Assembly: GCA_910584495.1 (NCBI GenBank)
Contig: CAJUAR010000042.1
Coordinates: 1-24,177, forward strand
From: an uncultured Muribaculaceae bacterium
GTDB taxonomy: Bacteria; Bacteroidota; Bacteroidia; Bacteroidales; Muribaculaceae
DNA: 24,177 nt
Direction of reading: 5' to 3'
Each line of letters begins with the position of its first letter. Positions within the stretch are counted from its first letter, which is position 1. Shown here piece by piece: positions 14,721-23,185 of this stretch. The notes under the pieces are model-generated. The model was not told the origin of the DNA and ran no database searches. It saw only the letters and a program-made list of their open reading frames with translations. Made by a program: the position numbers and the translations under genes.

Positions 14721-16379
14721 TTATTTGTCTTGAGCGGGCTGCTCGGCAGTTTCGGCGGGAAGCACGTGTTTGGCGTAGTTATAGCCCTGGTTTTTGTACT
14801 GCTCTACAAGCTGTGGCAGGCGGGTCAGGAAGCCTTCGTAGTCCTTGGGTGCGCTGCTCCACTGCACTTCGGAGAGAGCCGCCATGCGCGGCAAGGTCAT
14901 ATACTGCACGTGGCTGAATGTGGGAATATACTCAGCCCAGGTATTGGCCTGAACGCCGATGATGTGGGCAGCTTCTTCGGGTGTGAAGGTTTCGGGAATG
15001 GGTTCGTAGCTATAAACTTTCTCCACGGTGAGAGGTTTGCCCCAACTGGCTCCAAGGGGTTCTTTGTCGCGATCTTCGTTCTGGACAAAGTCAAAATACA
15101 TATATTTGCTGGGGGTCATAATAGCATCGTGCCCCATCTTTGCAGCGGCAATACCGCCTTCTTCACCGCGCCACGACATTACAACGGCACCGGGATTTAC
15201 ACCACCTTCGAGAATTTCGTCCCAGCCGATTGTTTTACGTCCATGTTCTGCAAGGAAGTCCTGGGCATGTTTCATGAAATAGGACTGCAGTTTCTGTTCC
15301 TTTGTGCCGCCTTTGTCGGATTTGAGACCGAGCTGACGAATCTTGGCCTGGCACTTGGTGCATTTTTCCCAGCGTACTTTGGGACATTCGTCACCGCCGA
15401 TGTGGATATATTCGCTCGGGAAGAGGTCGCACACTTCGGCAAGAACATCGTCGACAAGTTTATAAACACTGTCGTTGCCGGCACACAGCACTTCATCTGT
15501 CACACCCCAGCGGCGCCACACTTCATAGGGGCCTCCGGTGCAACCCATCGAGGGATATGCGGCGAGGGCTGCCTGCATATGGCCGGGCATGTCGATTTCT
15601 GGAATAACTGTGATATGGCGGTCGGCGGCATATTTCACAATGTCGCGCACTTCGTCCTGAGTGTAGAAACCACCGTAAGGTATGCTGTCATATTCCTGTG
15701 TGTTGGCACCAAGCACTGTGCCCGAGCGTTTGCTGCCCACTTCGGTGAGAAGCGGATGGCTTTTGATTTCCAGACGCCAGCCCTGGTCCTCGGTCAGGTG
15801 CCAGTGGAAGCGGTTGATATTGTGGAGGGCGAGCATGTCGATGAAAATCTTCACCGAATCAGGGCCGAAGAAATGACGGGCAACGTCGAGATGTGCGCCG
15901 CGATAGCCAAAGCGGGGCTGGTCGACAATTTCGCCGGCGGGGAAAACCACATTGTTCTCACCAGCTTCGGGCACAGACTTGCGGAGGGTCTGTATGCCGT
16001 AGAAAGTACCGGCGGGGGTAGCGCCGTTAATGCAGATGTTGTCGCTGTTTACAGCCAGGGCGTATGCATCGGGGTTCTCCACGCCAAGGGTGTTTTCCAG
16101 GCTGATGAAGTTGCTGCCGGGAGCTTTGTCCACGACCTTCAGGTTGAGGCCTGTTAGATCGGCGATGTAGCCTGCAAGGAGCTCGGCATTCTTCTGCTGG
16201 TCGGCATCAGAGGCCACAATGCAGGTGTTCTTATTCATAGTGAAGCCGGGAGCATTCTCAGCGAGAACGATCGAAGCCGGCAGGGGCACAACGTCGTAGT
16301 CGGCGGTGATGGCCGGGCGGTTGTCGCACGATGCGGCGAGAACAGCAAGGGCCGGAAGCATTAAATAGAAAGGTTTCAT
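14721..16379 (-). CDS. Family 20 beta-N-acetylhexosaminidase lipoprotein
   Basis: A 552-residue GH20 enzyme. MKPFYLMLPALAVLAASC is a lipoprotein signal with lipid-acceptor C18. The N-terminal alpha/beta domain (about 30-150, VVPLPASIVLAE) is followed by the TIM barrel starting GYRGAHLDVARHFF. NRFHWHLTEDQGWRLEI, IPEIDMPGH and YIHIGGDECPKVRW are present, the last holding the catalytic D330-E331 pair. VVMSWRGEEGG and IGVQANTWAEY complete the active site. Members release terminal GlcNAc or GalNAc by substrate-assisted catalysis, so mucin or N-glycan trimming is likely. It is probably anchored in the periplasm or outer membrane. The gene has its own promoter at 16457-16487 and terminator at 14675-14696. 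The short C-terminal tail is low-complexity. Confidence 0.95.
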   Translation of the reverse strand: MKPFYLMLPALAVLAASCDNRPAITADYDVVPLPASIVLAENAPGFTMNKNTCIVASDADQQKNAELLAGYIADLTGLNLKVVDKAPGSNFISLENTLGVENPDAYALAVNSDNICINGATPAGTFYGIQTLRKSVPEAGENNVVFPAGEIVDQPRFGYRGAHLDVARHFFGPDSVKIFIDMLALHNINRFHWHLTEDQGWRLEIKSHPLLTEVGSKRSGTVLGANTQEYDSIPYGGFYTQDEVRDIVKYAADRHITVIPEIDMPGHMQAALAAYPSMGCTGGPYEVWRRWGVTDEVLCAGNDSVYKLVDDVLAEVCDLFPSEYIHIGGDECPKVRWEKCTKCQAKIRQLGLKSDKGGTKEQKLQSYFMKHAQDFLAEHGRKTIGWDEILEGGVNPGAVVMSWRGEEGGIAAAKMGHDAIMTPSKYMYFDFVQNEDRDKEPLGASWGKPLTVEKVYSYEPIPETFTPEEAAHIIGVQANTWAEYIPTFSHVQYMTLPRMAALSEVQWSSAPKDYEGFLTRLPQLVEQYKNQGYNYAKHVLPAETAEQPAQDK

Positions 16380-16440
16380 TAAAAATATTGGTGATAATAA
16401 ATGGTTTTACTGTCAAGGAATAAAAAGAAAAATAGTCGCA

Positions 16441-16477
16441 GAGGAGGTATTATCGGCAAAGATAGCGATAATTCCTC
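16441..16477 (-). terminator. Terminator of the greA-uvrA gene run, overlapping the GH20 promoter
   Basis: An imperfect hairpin: GAGGA plus ATTATCG (16441-16455, with a 3-base GGT bulge) pairs with CGATAATTCCTC (16466-16477), giving 12 pairs around a 10-base loop. It begins 20 bases after the uvrA stop at 16497 and is followed on the minus strand by TATTTTTCTTTTTATT. The loop contains most of the -7 element of the GH20 promoter. Confidence 0.6.
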
Positions 16478-16487
16478 AAACCACAAA
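16457..16487 (-). promoter_or_regulatory. Promoter of the GH20 gene
   Basis: On the minus strand TTTG (16484-16487), 19 bases, then TATCTTTG (16457-16464): a full match to the Bacteroidetes consensus. It is about 78 bases upstream of the GH20 ATG at 16379. Confidence 0.7.
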
Positions 16488-16496
16488 AATAACTTT

Positions 16497-19355
16497 TCAG
16501 CTCAGCTCCTGAGCGAGGAATGCGGCGGTCGGCGATGTGCCTCGTGCAATTTCCTCGGGTGTGCCCTGGGCAAGTATGCGTCCACCTCCGCTGCCTCCTT
16601 CGGGCCCCATGTCGATTACGCGGTCGGCAAGGCGCAGCACATCGAGGTTGTGCTCAATCACTACCACCGTATTGCCGCGGTCCACCAGGCGGTTGAGCAG
16701 GGCCATAAGGGTGCGTATGTCGTCGAAGTGGAGACCCGTGGTGGGTTCGTCGAGAATGAAGAATGTGCGTCCGGTGTCGCGTTTTGCCAACTCGGTAGCG
16801 AGTTTCACACGCTGATTCTCACCTCCGGAAAGAGTCGACGATGGCTGGCCAAGTTTGATATATCCAAGACCTATTTCCTGCAGCACCTTCACTTTCTTGA
16901 GAATAGCGGGTATACCTGCAAAAAACTCCACAGCCTGGTTTATGGTCATATCGAGACAGTCGGCAATCGACTTACCTTTGTAGCGTACTTCGAGGGTCTC
17001 GCGGTTGTAACGTTTGCCGTGGCACTCCTCGCAAGGCACGAGCACATCGGGCAGGAAGTTCATTTCAATAGTCTTGTAACCGTTGCCTTTGCAAGCCTCG
17101 CAGCGTCCGCCAGCAACGTTAAAGGAGAATCGTCCCGGCTTGTAAGCGCGTATTTTTGCTTCGGGAAGAGCCACAAAAAGGTTGCGGATGTCGGTGAAGA
17201 GGCCCGTGTAGGTGGCAGGATTGGAGCGTGGGGAGCGTCCCAGCGGCGACTGATCGACTGTCACCACCTTGTCAATGTTCTCCAGCCCTTCAATTGCCGT
17301 ATAGGGCAGCGGCTCTGTTTCGGAACGGTAGAAATGCTTGCTCAGTATTGGTTGGAGGGTGCCGTTGATGAGCGACGATTTGCCGCTGCCCGACACACCG
17401 GCTATGGCTGTGAGTGTGCCAAGTTCGAGTGTCAGGTCCACATTCTTGAGGTTGTGGCCCGTGGCTCCGCGCAGAACAAGAGTCTTGCCGTTGCCCGGAC
17501 GGCGCCCGGGGGTGGGAAGGGTCATGGTGCCGTTGAGATATTGGGCAGTGACGGTGTCGGTTTTGAGCATCTCGGCCGGCGTGCCTTGGAATACCACCTT
17601 GCCACCTTTGCGCCCTGCACCGGGACCAATGTCGACAATATAATCGCTCTGGAGCATTATGTCTTTGTCGTGCTCCACAACAACAATTGTATTCGAGGCA
17701 TCGCGCAGACTTTTGAGCGAATCGATGAGGCGTTCATTGTCTCGCTGGTGCAAGCCTATGCTGGGCTCGTCCAGAATATATAGCACATTGACCAATTCGG
17801 AGCCCAACTGGGTGGCCAGACGTATGCGCTGGCTTTCGCCACCCGAGAGCGTGGCCGAGTTGCGGTTGAGCTGAAGATAGCCAAGGCCCACCTCCACAAG
17901 AAAATGCAGACGCGATGATATTTCTTTGATAATTTCCGAGCCTATCGCGGCATCGCGATTGTCCAGACGGCTGAGCACGCTATCGGCCCAGTCCGAAAGT
18001 TTGTCGATGTCGAAGGCCGAGAGTTCGGCAATGTTGTATCCATCAACAAAAAAGTGCAAGGCCTCGCGATTGAGGCGCGCACCCTTACATTCGGGACACG
18101 TGCAGCGGCTCACAAACTGACCGCTCCATTTTTTTGCCTGATAGCCGGCATCCTCGTCGTTCTGCTGCATCTCGATGTACTTGACAATGCCGTCGTAAGT
18201 GCGGAAATAGTCGAGCGTGGTGCTCGACGAACCTTGCAGATGAGGCACCGAGGCTGTGCCGTTGAAGATATCGTCCACCACTTCATCCGACAATTCGTTG
18301 AAAGGTGTGTTGATGGTATAGCCCTGGCTTTCGAGGATAGCCCGGATTTGCAGGAAGATGAAGGTGTCGCGATATTTGCCAAGGGGAGCGAGCGCACCTT
18401 TGGCAATGGAGAGGCTTTCGTCGGGCACCATTTTTGCGCGGTCGATAATGTTGACATATCCCAGACCTTTGCATCGCTGACATGCCCCTTGCGGCGAGTT
18501 GAACGAGAAATTGTGAGGAGCCGGGTCGTGGTAGGAAATGCCCGACACGGGGTCCATCAATTCCTGGCTAAAATAGGCAGTCTGCTCGGTAGCAGGAACA
18601 TAGACCATCAGCTCTTTGTCGCCCTGCTGCAGGGCACTCGTCACCGAGGCATGGATGCGCTCGCGGTCCTTGGCGGCCACAGCGAGGCGGTCGACAACGA
18701 GCTCCACACTGTGGTTGCGGTAGCGGTCGAGCTTCATGCCGGGGCGAATCTCGCGCAGCTCGCCGTCGACACGCACGTTGAGAAAGCCCTTTTTGGTGAG
18801 AGTTTCGAAAAGTTCCTTATAGTGTCCCTTGCGGTTTTTAACAAGAGGGGCGAGGATATAGATTTTCTGACCGTCGTATTTTTCGACAATGAGTTCGGTG
18901 ATTTTTTCGTCGTTATATTTCACCATCTCCGCTCCGGAAACATAGCTCCGGGCGTGGCCGATGCGGGCATAGAGCAGGCGCAGAAAGTCGTAGACTTCTG
19001 TTGTGGTGCCTATGGTGCTTCGGGGATTGCGGTTGACGGTTTTCTGCTCTATTGCAATGACAGGGCACAGGCCGGTGATGTAGTCCACATCGGGACGTTC
19101 GAGCTTGCCCAGCATGTTGCGCGAGTAGGCCGAAAAGGTTTCGATGTACCTTCGTTGTCCTTCGGCAAAAATTGTGTCGAAAGCCAGCGACGACTTTCCG
19201 CTGCCGCTCAGGCCGGTAATCACAGTCAATGCGTTGTGGGGAATGGTAACATCCACATTGCGGAGATTGTTTACCCTTGCGCCAACCACGCAAATTTTGC
19301 CCTGCGTTCCGTCGTCGGCAACGCGAGAAGCTTCCTTCGGCTGCTCCATGCTCAT
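16497..19355 (-). CDS. uvrA: Excinuclease ABC subunit UvrA
   Basis: A 952-residue, full-length UvrA, the damage-recognition ATPase of nucleotide excision repair, which loads UvrB on distorted DNA. Two ABC modules are visible. The first has Walker A GLSGSGKSS (about 48-56), LSGGESQRI and ILDEPSIGLH; the second has GVSGSGKSS, LSGGENQRV and ILDEPTTGLH. Both zinc modules are intact: CQRCKGLGY with CTCPECKG in the first half, and CEACKGNGY with CEECHGKRY in the second. The ATG at 19355 overlaps the stop of the lytic transglycosylase gene by four bases (ATGA), so its translation is coupled to that gene. It is the last gene of the minus-strand run that may begin at greA. Confidence 0.98.
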   Translation of the reverse strand: MSMEQPKEASRVADDGTQGKICVVGARVNNLRNVDVTIPHNALTVITGLSGSGKSSLAFDTIFAEGQRRYIETFSAYSRNMLGKLERPDVDYITGLCPVIAIEQKTVNRNPRSTIGTTTEVYDFLRLLYARIGHARSYVSGAEMVKYNDEKITELIVEKYDGQKIYILAPLVKNRKGHYKELFETLTKKGFLNVRVDGELREIRPGMKLDRYRNHSVELVVDRLAVAAKDRERIHASVTSALQQGDKELMVYVPATEQTAYFSQELMDPVSGISYHDPAPHNFSFNSPQGACQRCKGLGYVNIIDRAKMVPDESLSIAKGALAPLGKYRDTFIFLQIRAILESQGYTINTPFNELSDEVVDDIFNGTASVPHLQGSSSTTLDYFRTYDGIVKYIEMQQNDEDAGYQAKKWSGQFVSRCTCPECKGARLNREALHFFVDGYNIAELSAFDIDKLSDWADSVLSRLDNRDAAIGSEIIKEISSRLHFLVEVGLGYLQLNRNSATLSGGESQRIRLATQLGSELVNVLYILDEPSIGLHQRDNERLIDSLKSLRDASNTIVVVEHDKDIMLQSDYIVDIGPGAGRKGGKVVFQGTPAEMLKTDTVTAQYLNGTMTLPTPGRRPGNGKTLVLRGATGHNLKNVDLTLELGTLTAIAGVSGSGKSSLINGTLQPILSKHFYRSETEPLPYTAIEGLENIDKVVTVDQSPLGRSPRSNPATYTGLFTDIRNLFVALPEAKIRAYKPGRFSFNVAGGRCEACKGNGYKTIEMNFLPDVLVPCEECHGKRYNRETLEVRYKGKSIADCLDMTINQAVEFFAGIPAILKKVKVLQEIGLGYIKLGQPSSTLSGGENQRVKLATELAKRDTGRTFFILDEPTTGLHFDDIRTLMALLNRLVDRGNTVVVIEHNLDVLRLADRVIDMGPEGGSGGGRILAQGTPEEIARGTSPTAAFLAQELS

Positions 19356-20296
19356 TTATTAACGGTCCAGGCGGGATTGTAGGTTGTGGTTCCGGCAGTG
19401 CTGCGCCGCAGCGATTCGTCAGTAGGTATGCGCACCTTATAAGTCTTGCAAGCTCTGTTGGTCAGTTTTTTAGCCCTTATCCATGGATTTTCTTCGCGAA
19501 GGGTGCGATAGTCTATACCCCGTGCTTTTGCCCAGTCGGGCCAACTTTCCACCGGTCCGTTCACCTCCACAGTTTTGTATTTCCGAGGCTGGTAGAGCTG
19601 GTCTTCGCGCAGCTTGAAGCCGTATGCTGCAGGATTTTCCATAATCACCTTCATAGCCATGACGCGGAATGGGTAGCGTGTTGTCTCCTCCGTAAGATAG
19701 AGGTCGATTGAGCAGTCCACGCCCTGAGCTTCGAGCTCGCGGCTTATACGTGCGTTGCCGCCGTTGTAAGCAGCCATAGCCGATGCCCAGTCGCCATATT
19801 TATTATACGACTTTTTAAGATAGCGAGCGGCAGCAGCAGTGGCTTTTTCAAGGTTATAGCGCTCGTCCACTTCGTCGTTCACCTCAAGACCATATTCTTT
19901 TGCGGCCGAGGCAATGAACTGCCACAGACCGCAGGCTTTAGCCGGCGAGTAGGCCCGAGGATTGAGCGAACTCTCCACACAAGCAAGGTAGAGAACATCT
20001 TCGGGCACGCCGTTTGCCTTTAGAATCGGGGCCATTTCGGGAAAAAGACGGTTTGCTCGCTTGATAATGAGCATTGTGGTGCCATGGGTATATGCCAACG
20101 AGCTTAGTTCGCGGTCGAAACGCTCGTAGTTGTCGGCACGGTCCATGTCTATTGTCTTTCCGCAAAGTGTGACTTTTGCGGGCACATCGGGCGAGAAAAC
20201 ATTAGAAAAACGTTGGCTGCTTGTGGTTTGCGCCTCCATGGGCACTGTGCCCGCAAATAGCGCGGCAACGAGGAGAGTAGCAAGTATATGTTTCAT
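19352..20296 (-). CDS. Lytic transglycosylase (SLT/MltD-like)
   Basis: A 314-residue exported peptidoglycan-cleaving protein. The signal peptide is MKHILATLLVAALFAGTVPM, cleaved near EAQ; the ATG at 20296 is preferred to a TTG two codons upstream. The SLT domain spans about residues 88-215. The catalytic glutamate is E108 in LACVESSLNPRAYSP, followed by KACGLWQFIASAA, DERYNLEKATAAAARYL and MAAYNGGNARI. The C-terminal 90 residues (YKTVEVNGPVESWPDWAKAR, then KTYKVRIPTDESL) look like a substrate- or wall-binding extension rather than full LysM repeats. It cleaves the glycan strand with 1,6-anhydro product formation in the periplasm. It starts two bases after the stop of the type-B cargo gene and overlaps uvrA by four bases. 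Confidence 0.93.
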   Translation of the reverse strand: MKHILATLLVAALFAGTVPMEAQTTSSQRFSNVFSPDVPAKVTLCGKTIDMDRADNYERFDRELSSLAYTHGTTMLIIKRANRLFPEMAPILKANGVPEDVLYLACVESSLNPRAYSPAKACGLWQFIASAAKEYGLEVNDEVDERYNLEKATAAAARYLKKSYNKYGDWASAMAAYNGGNARISRELEAQGVDCSIDLYLTEETTRYPFRVMAMKVIMENPAAYGFKLREDQLYQPRKYKTVEVNGPVESWPDWAKARGIDYRTLREENPWIRAKKLTNRACKTYKVRIPTDESLRRSTAGTTTYNPAWTVNK

Positions 20297-20298
20297 TG

Positions 20299-21624
20299 TC
20301 AATCGGTTGTAGTGCCGCCTATGCGGTCTTTCGAGTTGATGATGTTAATGTCGCCGGCACGTTCATATTTGATGCCGTCGGCCCCTCGGGCCTTGATTAC
20401 ATAGAAATAAACGCCTGCATCGACAATCTTTCCCCCGTTGCGGCCGTCCCACCCCTGCGCAGGGTCGGTGCTGTGGAATAGTTCTTTGCCCCAGCGGTTG
20501 AAAATGTGGCACTCGTAGTCGACAATCGATTTGTAGCTCACCTTCCACTCGTCGTTGACACCGGGCGACGAGCCGGGCGTAAACGCATTGGGAATGTCGA
20601 GCTTCGATTCTCCGATAAATATTGTGTAGGTTTCGCCCTCGAAGGGGCATGTGCCGCCGGCGTTGTCGGCAATAAAGCGAACATAGGTCTGGCCCTGTTG
20701 TGTGAAGGTATAAGTGAACGAGAGGTCGCTATATGAATTTTCAAGAATATCGAACTCAGGCGAACGCGAAATCTGCCATTGGCGGAAGACAACAGCATCG
20801 CTCACTGCAGCCTCAAATTCTATTTCGCAGGGAGCCGAGCCGCCAAGGCCCTCGGCTGCTGCATTTTGCTCGTTATCAGCGGTGTGGGCTGTCTGCGTTG
20901 CGCGTGTATGGGCATCGGTTGCGACAGCTGCAAAGTTTGTGCTCTGCACACTCTGCTCTTCTCCCCAGGCCCTGAGGAAACGGTCGCCCGTCAGAGAGAA
21001 CTGCGTGTCGCACAGCGGCGCAGACACATAGATTGCACCGGAAGTGCCGTCGACGGTTTCTTCGGCCATTTTCTGACTGTAGGCAAAGCTTTCATCGTTC
21101 CACTCCAAAGTGTAGAAGCTGAGTGTCATTTGACGCGAGAGGGTGAGGCGCCGGCCGTTGATGCTGTAGTAGGCAATTTCTTCGGCGTTGCCGTCGAGCT
21201 GCAATGCCACATTCTGGCAGTCCTGCTCAGGCGCAAGGGAAAGGCTGTTGAGTTCAAGAGCATGGGCGGCATAGTCCGTCACCCAGAAGCAGTGACGAGC
21301 ACTCCCGTCCTCGATGATATAGCCCATGTCGCCGGGAGAGAGAGCAAAGGTGATTGCCCCGTCGGCAACGGTGGCAGCGATTTCCTCGGCATAGGCACCT
21401 CCGAGATTACTGAAACGGTAGCACTTAGCCGTCGACGTAGTTGTCCAGCGTGCCGAGACTCCGGCACTTGTTGGCAGCACATACACAGCCTCCAGCCCCG
21501 AACTTGCCGGAGCTTCGCAAACAACGGCTTCGTGTGTCAGTCCAACGAAGTTCAACGAAGCTTCCGCACTTGCTTGGCTTGCCAAAGCCAAGCCAAGCAT
21601 CAGATATTTTGCATTGCAAGTCAT
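20299..21624 (-). CDS. Secreted protein with gliding-motility-type (T9SS type B) C-terminal domain
   Basis: A 441-residue exported protein. The ATG at 21624 puts the signal MTCNAKYLMLGLALASQASA at the start; the frame is open to 21684 but those codons give no signal. The first 340 residues are Ig/beta-sandwich-like, with no family I recognise (SGLEAVYVLPTSAGVSARW, EIEFEAAVSDAVVFRQWQIS). The last about 85 residues are the CHU_C/gliding-motility-associated domain: DIPNAFTPGSSPGVNDEW, ECHIFNRWGKELF, GWDGRNGGKIVDAGVYFYVI. That domain is the type-B sorting signal for the type IX secretion system, so the protein is predicted to be secreted or surface-attached. It directly precedes the lytic transglycosylase (two-base gap) and lies 89 bases after the thioredoxin-fold lipoprotein. 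Confidence 0.87.
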   Translation of the reverse strand: MTCNAKYLMLGLALASQASAEASLNFVGLTHEAVVCEAPASSGLEAVYVLPTSAGVSARWTTTSTAKCYRFSNLGGAYAEEIAATVADGAITFALSPGDMGYIIEDGSARHCFWVTDYAAHALELNSLSLAPEQDCQNVALQLDGNAEEIAYYSINGRRLTLSRQMTLSFYTLEWNDESFAYSQKMAEETVDGTSGAIYVSAPLCDTQFSLTGDRFLRAWGEEQSVQSTNFAAVATDAHTRATQTAHTADNEQNAAAEGLGGSAPCEIEFEAAVSDAVVFRQWQISRSPEFDILENSYSDLSFTYTFTQQGQTYVRFIADNAGGTCPFEGETYTIFIGESKLDIPNAFTPGSSPGVNDEWKVSYKSIVDYECHIFNRWGKELFHSTDPAQGWDGRNGGKIVDAGVYFYVIKARGADGIKYERAGDINIINSKDRIGGTTTD

Positions 21625-21660
21625 TTCGTTCAATACCGGACATTTGGATTGTGTATGCAG

Positions 21661-21679
21661 GGGCGCGATAATCGCGCCC
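21661..21679. repeat. Compact GC-rich palindrome between two genes of the run
   Basis: GGGCGCGA, a 3-base loop, TCGCGCCC: an 8-bp perfect hairpin 35 bases beyond the stop of the lipoprotein gene and 37 bases before the next ATG. No T-run follows, so it may be an mRNA-stabilising or attenuating structure rather than a terminator. Confidence 0.5.
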
Positions 21680-21713
21680 GCCACAACACGTCGAATTTAA
21701 CAAGTCAAAATTA

Positions 21714-22796
21714 TCAAAGATATTTGTTCACTGCCGCCGCGAGTTTTTCGGGGTCGGCGACGCGCTCAACCAGTTCGCCGTTCTTGATGATGTAGGTCAG
21801 GGGCAGAACGCCTACATTATACTGCACCACCACCGAACTTCCATCGGTTGGTGCGTTCCAAACCGTTGTCCAGGGCAGATTACGGGCAGCTTCTTTCCAT
21901 GTCACCTCGTTGCCGTCGAAAGCCAGCTGATAGATTTCGAGACCTTTGCCCGAGTTCTTTTGGTAGACATTGTAAAGAATGGCGTTATAGGCCGGAGAAA
22001 CCTCGAGGGCATAGTTGGTGAAGCTCAGCAAAACCACATTGTTCTGCTTGGCAATGTCGGCCAGCGAGTGGCTCTGTCCCTTGTCGTCGTAGCGCAAAAT
22101 GTCGATAAGACCGGCTTCGGGAAGCTCTATCACCTGCTCGGTAGGCGTAGCTTTTCCAAGGGCGATACGACCGTTGAAAAAGGCCTGGCGCAGAGCAGCT
22201 CCGCGAGGATCGTCGGGGCGACGGTTGGCAAACACCTGGGCGGCAGCACCGTACACACGATTGCCCAAAGCTTCGTTGGGATTATAGAGAGGCTCCGACC
22301 CGACAGACTTGCCAATGATATAGTACGACACAATGGCCGTGGTGTCGGAAGTGATATAGTCAACGAGCTGGCGGCGGAGCACATCGACATCGGTCGAGGC
22401 CGACACAAGGCTGTCGATTGCCCCTATTGTTGCGGCAAGAGCGGTGCCGCCCAATGTCTGTTTCTTGCCATAGCTTGCCGCATCGGCTGTGAGAGTGACT
22501 GCATCTACCGAATCGACAGGGAAATAAACGCTGCCTTTGCCGGGCAGTGTGATGCGCAGAATTTCAGGGAAGTGAGCCGGTTCGGGGGCCATATACGAAA
22601 ACTTGCCGTTGTTGTCGGTGGCAACGCTGTCGAGCACATACCAGTGGCCGGCATTATTAGCCTCGATAGCAAGCTTGGTGTCCTTGTCGACACCGCCCAC
22701 GGTGCCGTCGATGCTCCAGCCGGTGCGCTGCGAGCATGCCGTGCCCATAAGAAGAAGGGTTCCGGCAGCAAGAAGTGTGGTAGATTTCATAATCAT
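21714..22796 (-). CDS. DUF4369/thioredoxin-fold lipoprotein lacking redox cysteines
   Basis: A 360-residue lipoprotein; MIMKSTTLLAAGTLLLMGTAC carries lipid-acceptor C21. The N-terminal part (about 26-110; WSIDGTVGGVDKDTKL) resembles the DUF4369 beta-domain that precedes thiol-disulfide reductases in Bacteroidetes. A helical linker follows, then a thioredoxin-like fold (about 225-360). Where LVDFWASWCGPC is expected it reads LLSFTNYALEVSP, so CxxC is absent, and C21 is the only cysteine in the protein. The cis-proline region (GVLPLTYIIKNGELV, about 329-343) is kept. It is therefore a structural or binding protein rather than a thiol oxidoreductase. The ATG at 22796 overlaps the HIT stop by four bases (ATGA); an ATG at 22790 is equally possible. 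Confidence 0.85.
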   Translation of the reverse strand: MIMKSTTLLAAGTLLLMGTACSQRTGWSIDGTVGGVDKDTKLAIEANNAGHWYVLDSVATDNNGKFSYMAPEPAHFPEILRITLPGKGSVYFPVDSVDAVTLTADAASYGKKQTLGGTALAATIGAIDSLVSASTDVDVLRRQLVDYITSDTTAIVSYYIIGKSVGSEPLYNPNEALGNRVYGAAAQVFANRRPDDPRGAALRQAFFNGRIALGKATPTEQVIELPEAGLIDILRYDDKGQSHSLADIAKQNNVVLLSFTNYALEVSPAYNAILYNVYQKNSGKGLEIYQLAFDGNEVTWKEAARNLPWTTVWNAPTDGSSVVVQYNVGVLPLTYIIKNGELVERVADPEKLAAAVNKYL

Positions 22797-23185
22797 TCGA
22801 ATTTAGCGGCAATGTCGGCAGCAATCTGCGCCATGCGTGCGGGTTCGTAGCTGTGTTTGTTGGCAAAGTTCATGTCGCTCTCCTTGTTGATTGGCACAAG
22901 GTGGATGTGGGCATGAGGAACTTCAAGCCCTATGACAGCCGTTGCTATACGCTTGCATGGCATGGCCTTGAGCTGTGCGGCTGCCACGCGTTTGGCAAAC
23001 AGCTGCAAGGCGGCATACTCCTCGTCGCTGAGGTCGAAAATATAGTCTACCTCGCGTTTGGGTACCACGAGTGTGTGGCCCGGTGCAAGAGGGTTGATGT
23101 CGAGAAAGGCATAATGGGCTTCATCCTCGGCCACTTTATACGATGGAATCTCGCCCGCGATGATTTTTGAAAAGATCGATGCCAT
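22793..23185 (-). CDS. HIT family nucleotide hydrolase/transferase
   Basis: A 130-residue histidine-triad protein of the Hint/protein kinase C inhibitor branch. It begins MASIFSKIIAGEIPSYKV, with ALDINPLAPGHT-type and VVPKREVDYIFDL segments. The triad PHAHIHLVPIN contains H91, H93 and H95. Family members hydrolyse phosphoramidates or AMP adducts of nucleosides in the cytosol. The ATG at 23185 shares one base with the greA stop, so the two are translationally coupled, a pairing I recall as common in Bacteroidetes. Confidence 0.95.
   Translation of the reverse strand: MASIFSKIIAGEIPSYKVAEDEAHYAFLDINPLAPGHTLVVPKREVDYIFDLSDEEYAALQLFAKRVAAAQLKAMPCKRIATAVIGLEVPHAHIHLVPINKESDMNFANKHSYEPARMAQIAADIAAKFE

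Noticed and set aside
14730..16157. A 475-codon plus-strand open frame opposite the GH20 gene
   Set aside because: It is the antisense shadow of a clear GH20 coding sequence with all catalytic motifs; its translation is Cys/His-rich nonsense caused by codon bias.
6567..16379. A classical polysaccharide utilisation locus
   Set aside because: No SusC, SusD, hybrid two-component or ECF sigma/anti-sigma genes are present, and the enzymes lie in separate transcription units.
18054..19382. A 442-codon plus-strand open frame opposite uvrA (and another at 16401-17783)
   Set aside because: Both mirror the uvrA reading frame; uvrA is intact with paired Walker and zinc motifs, and the antisense products show no domain.
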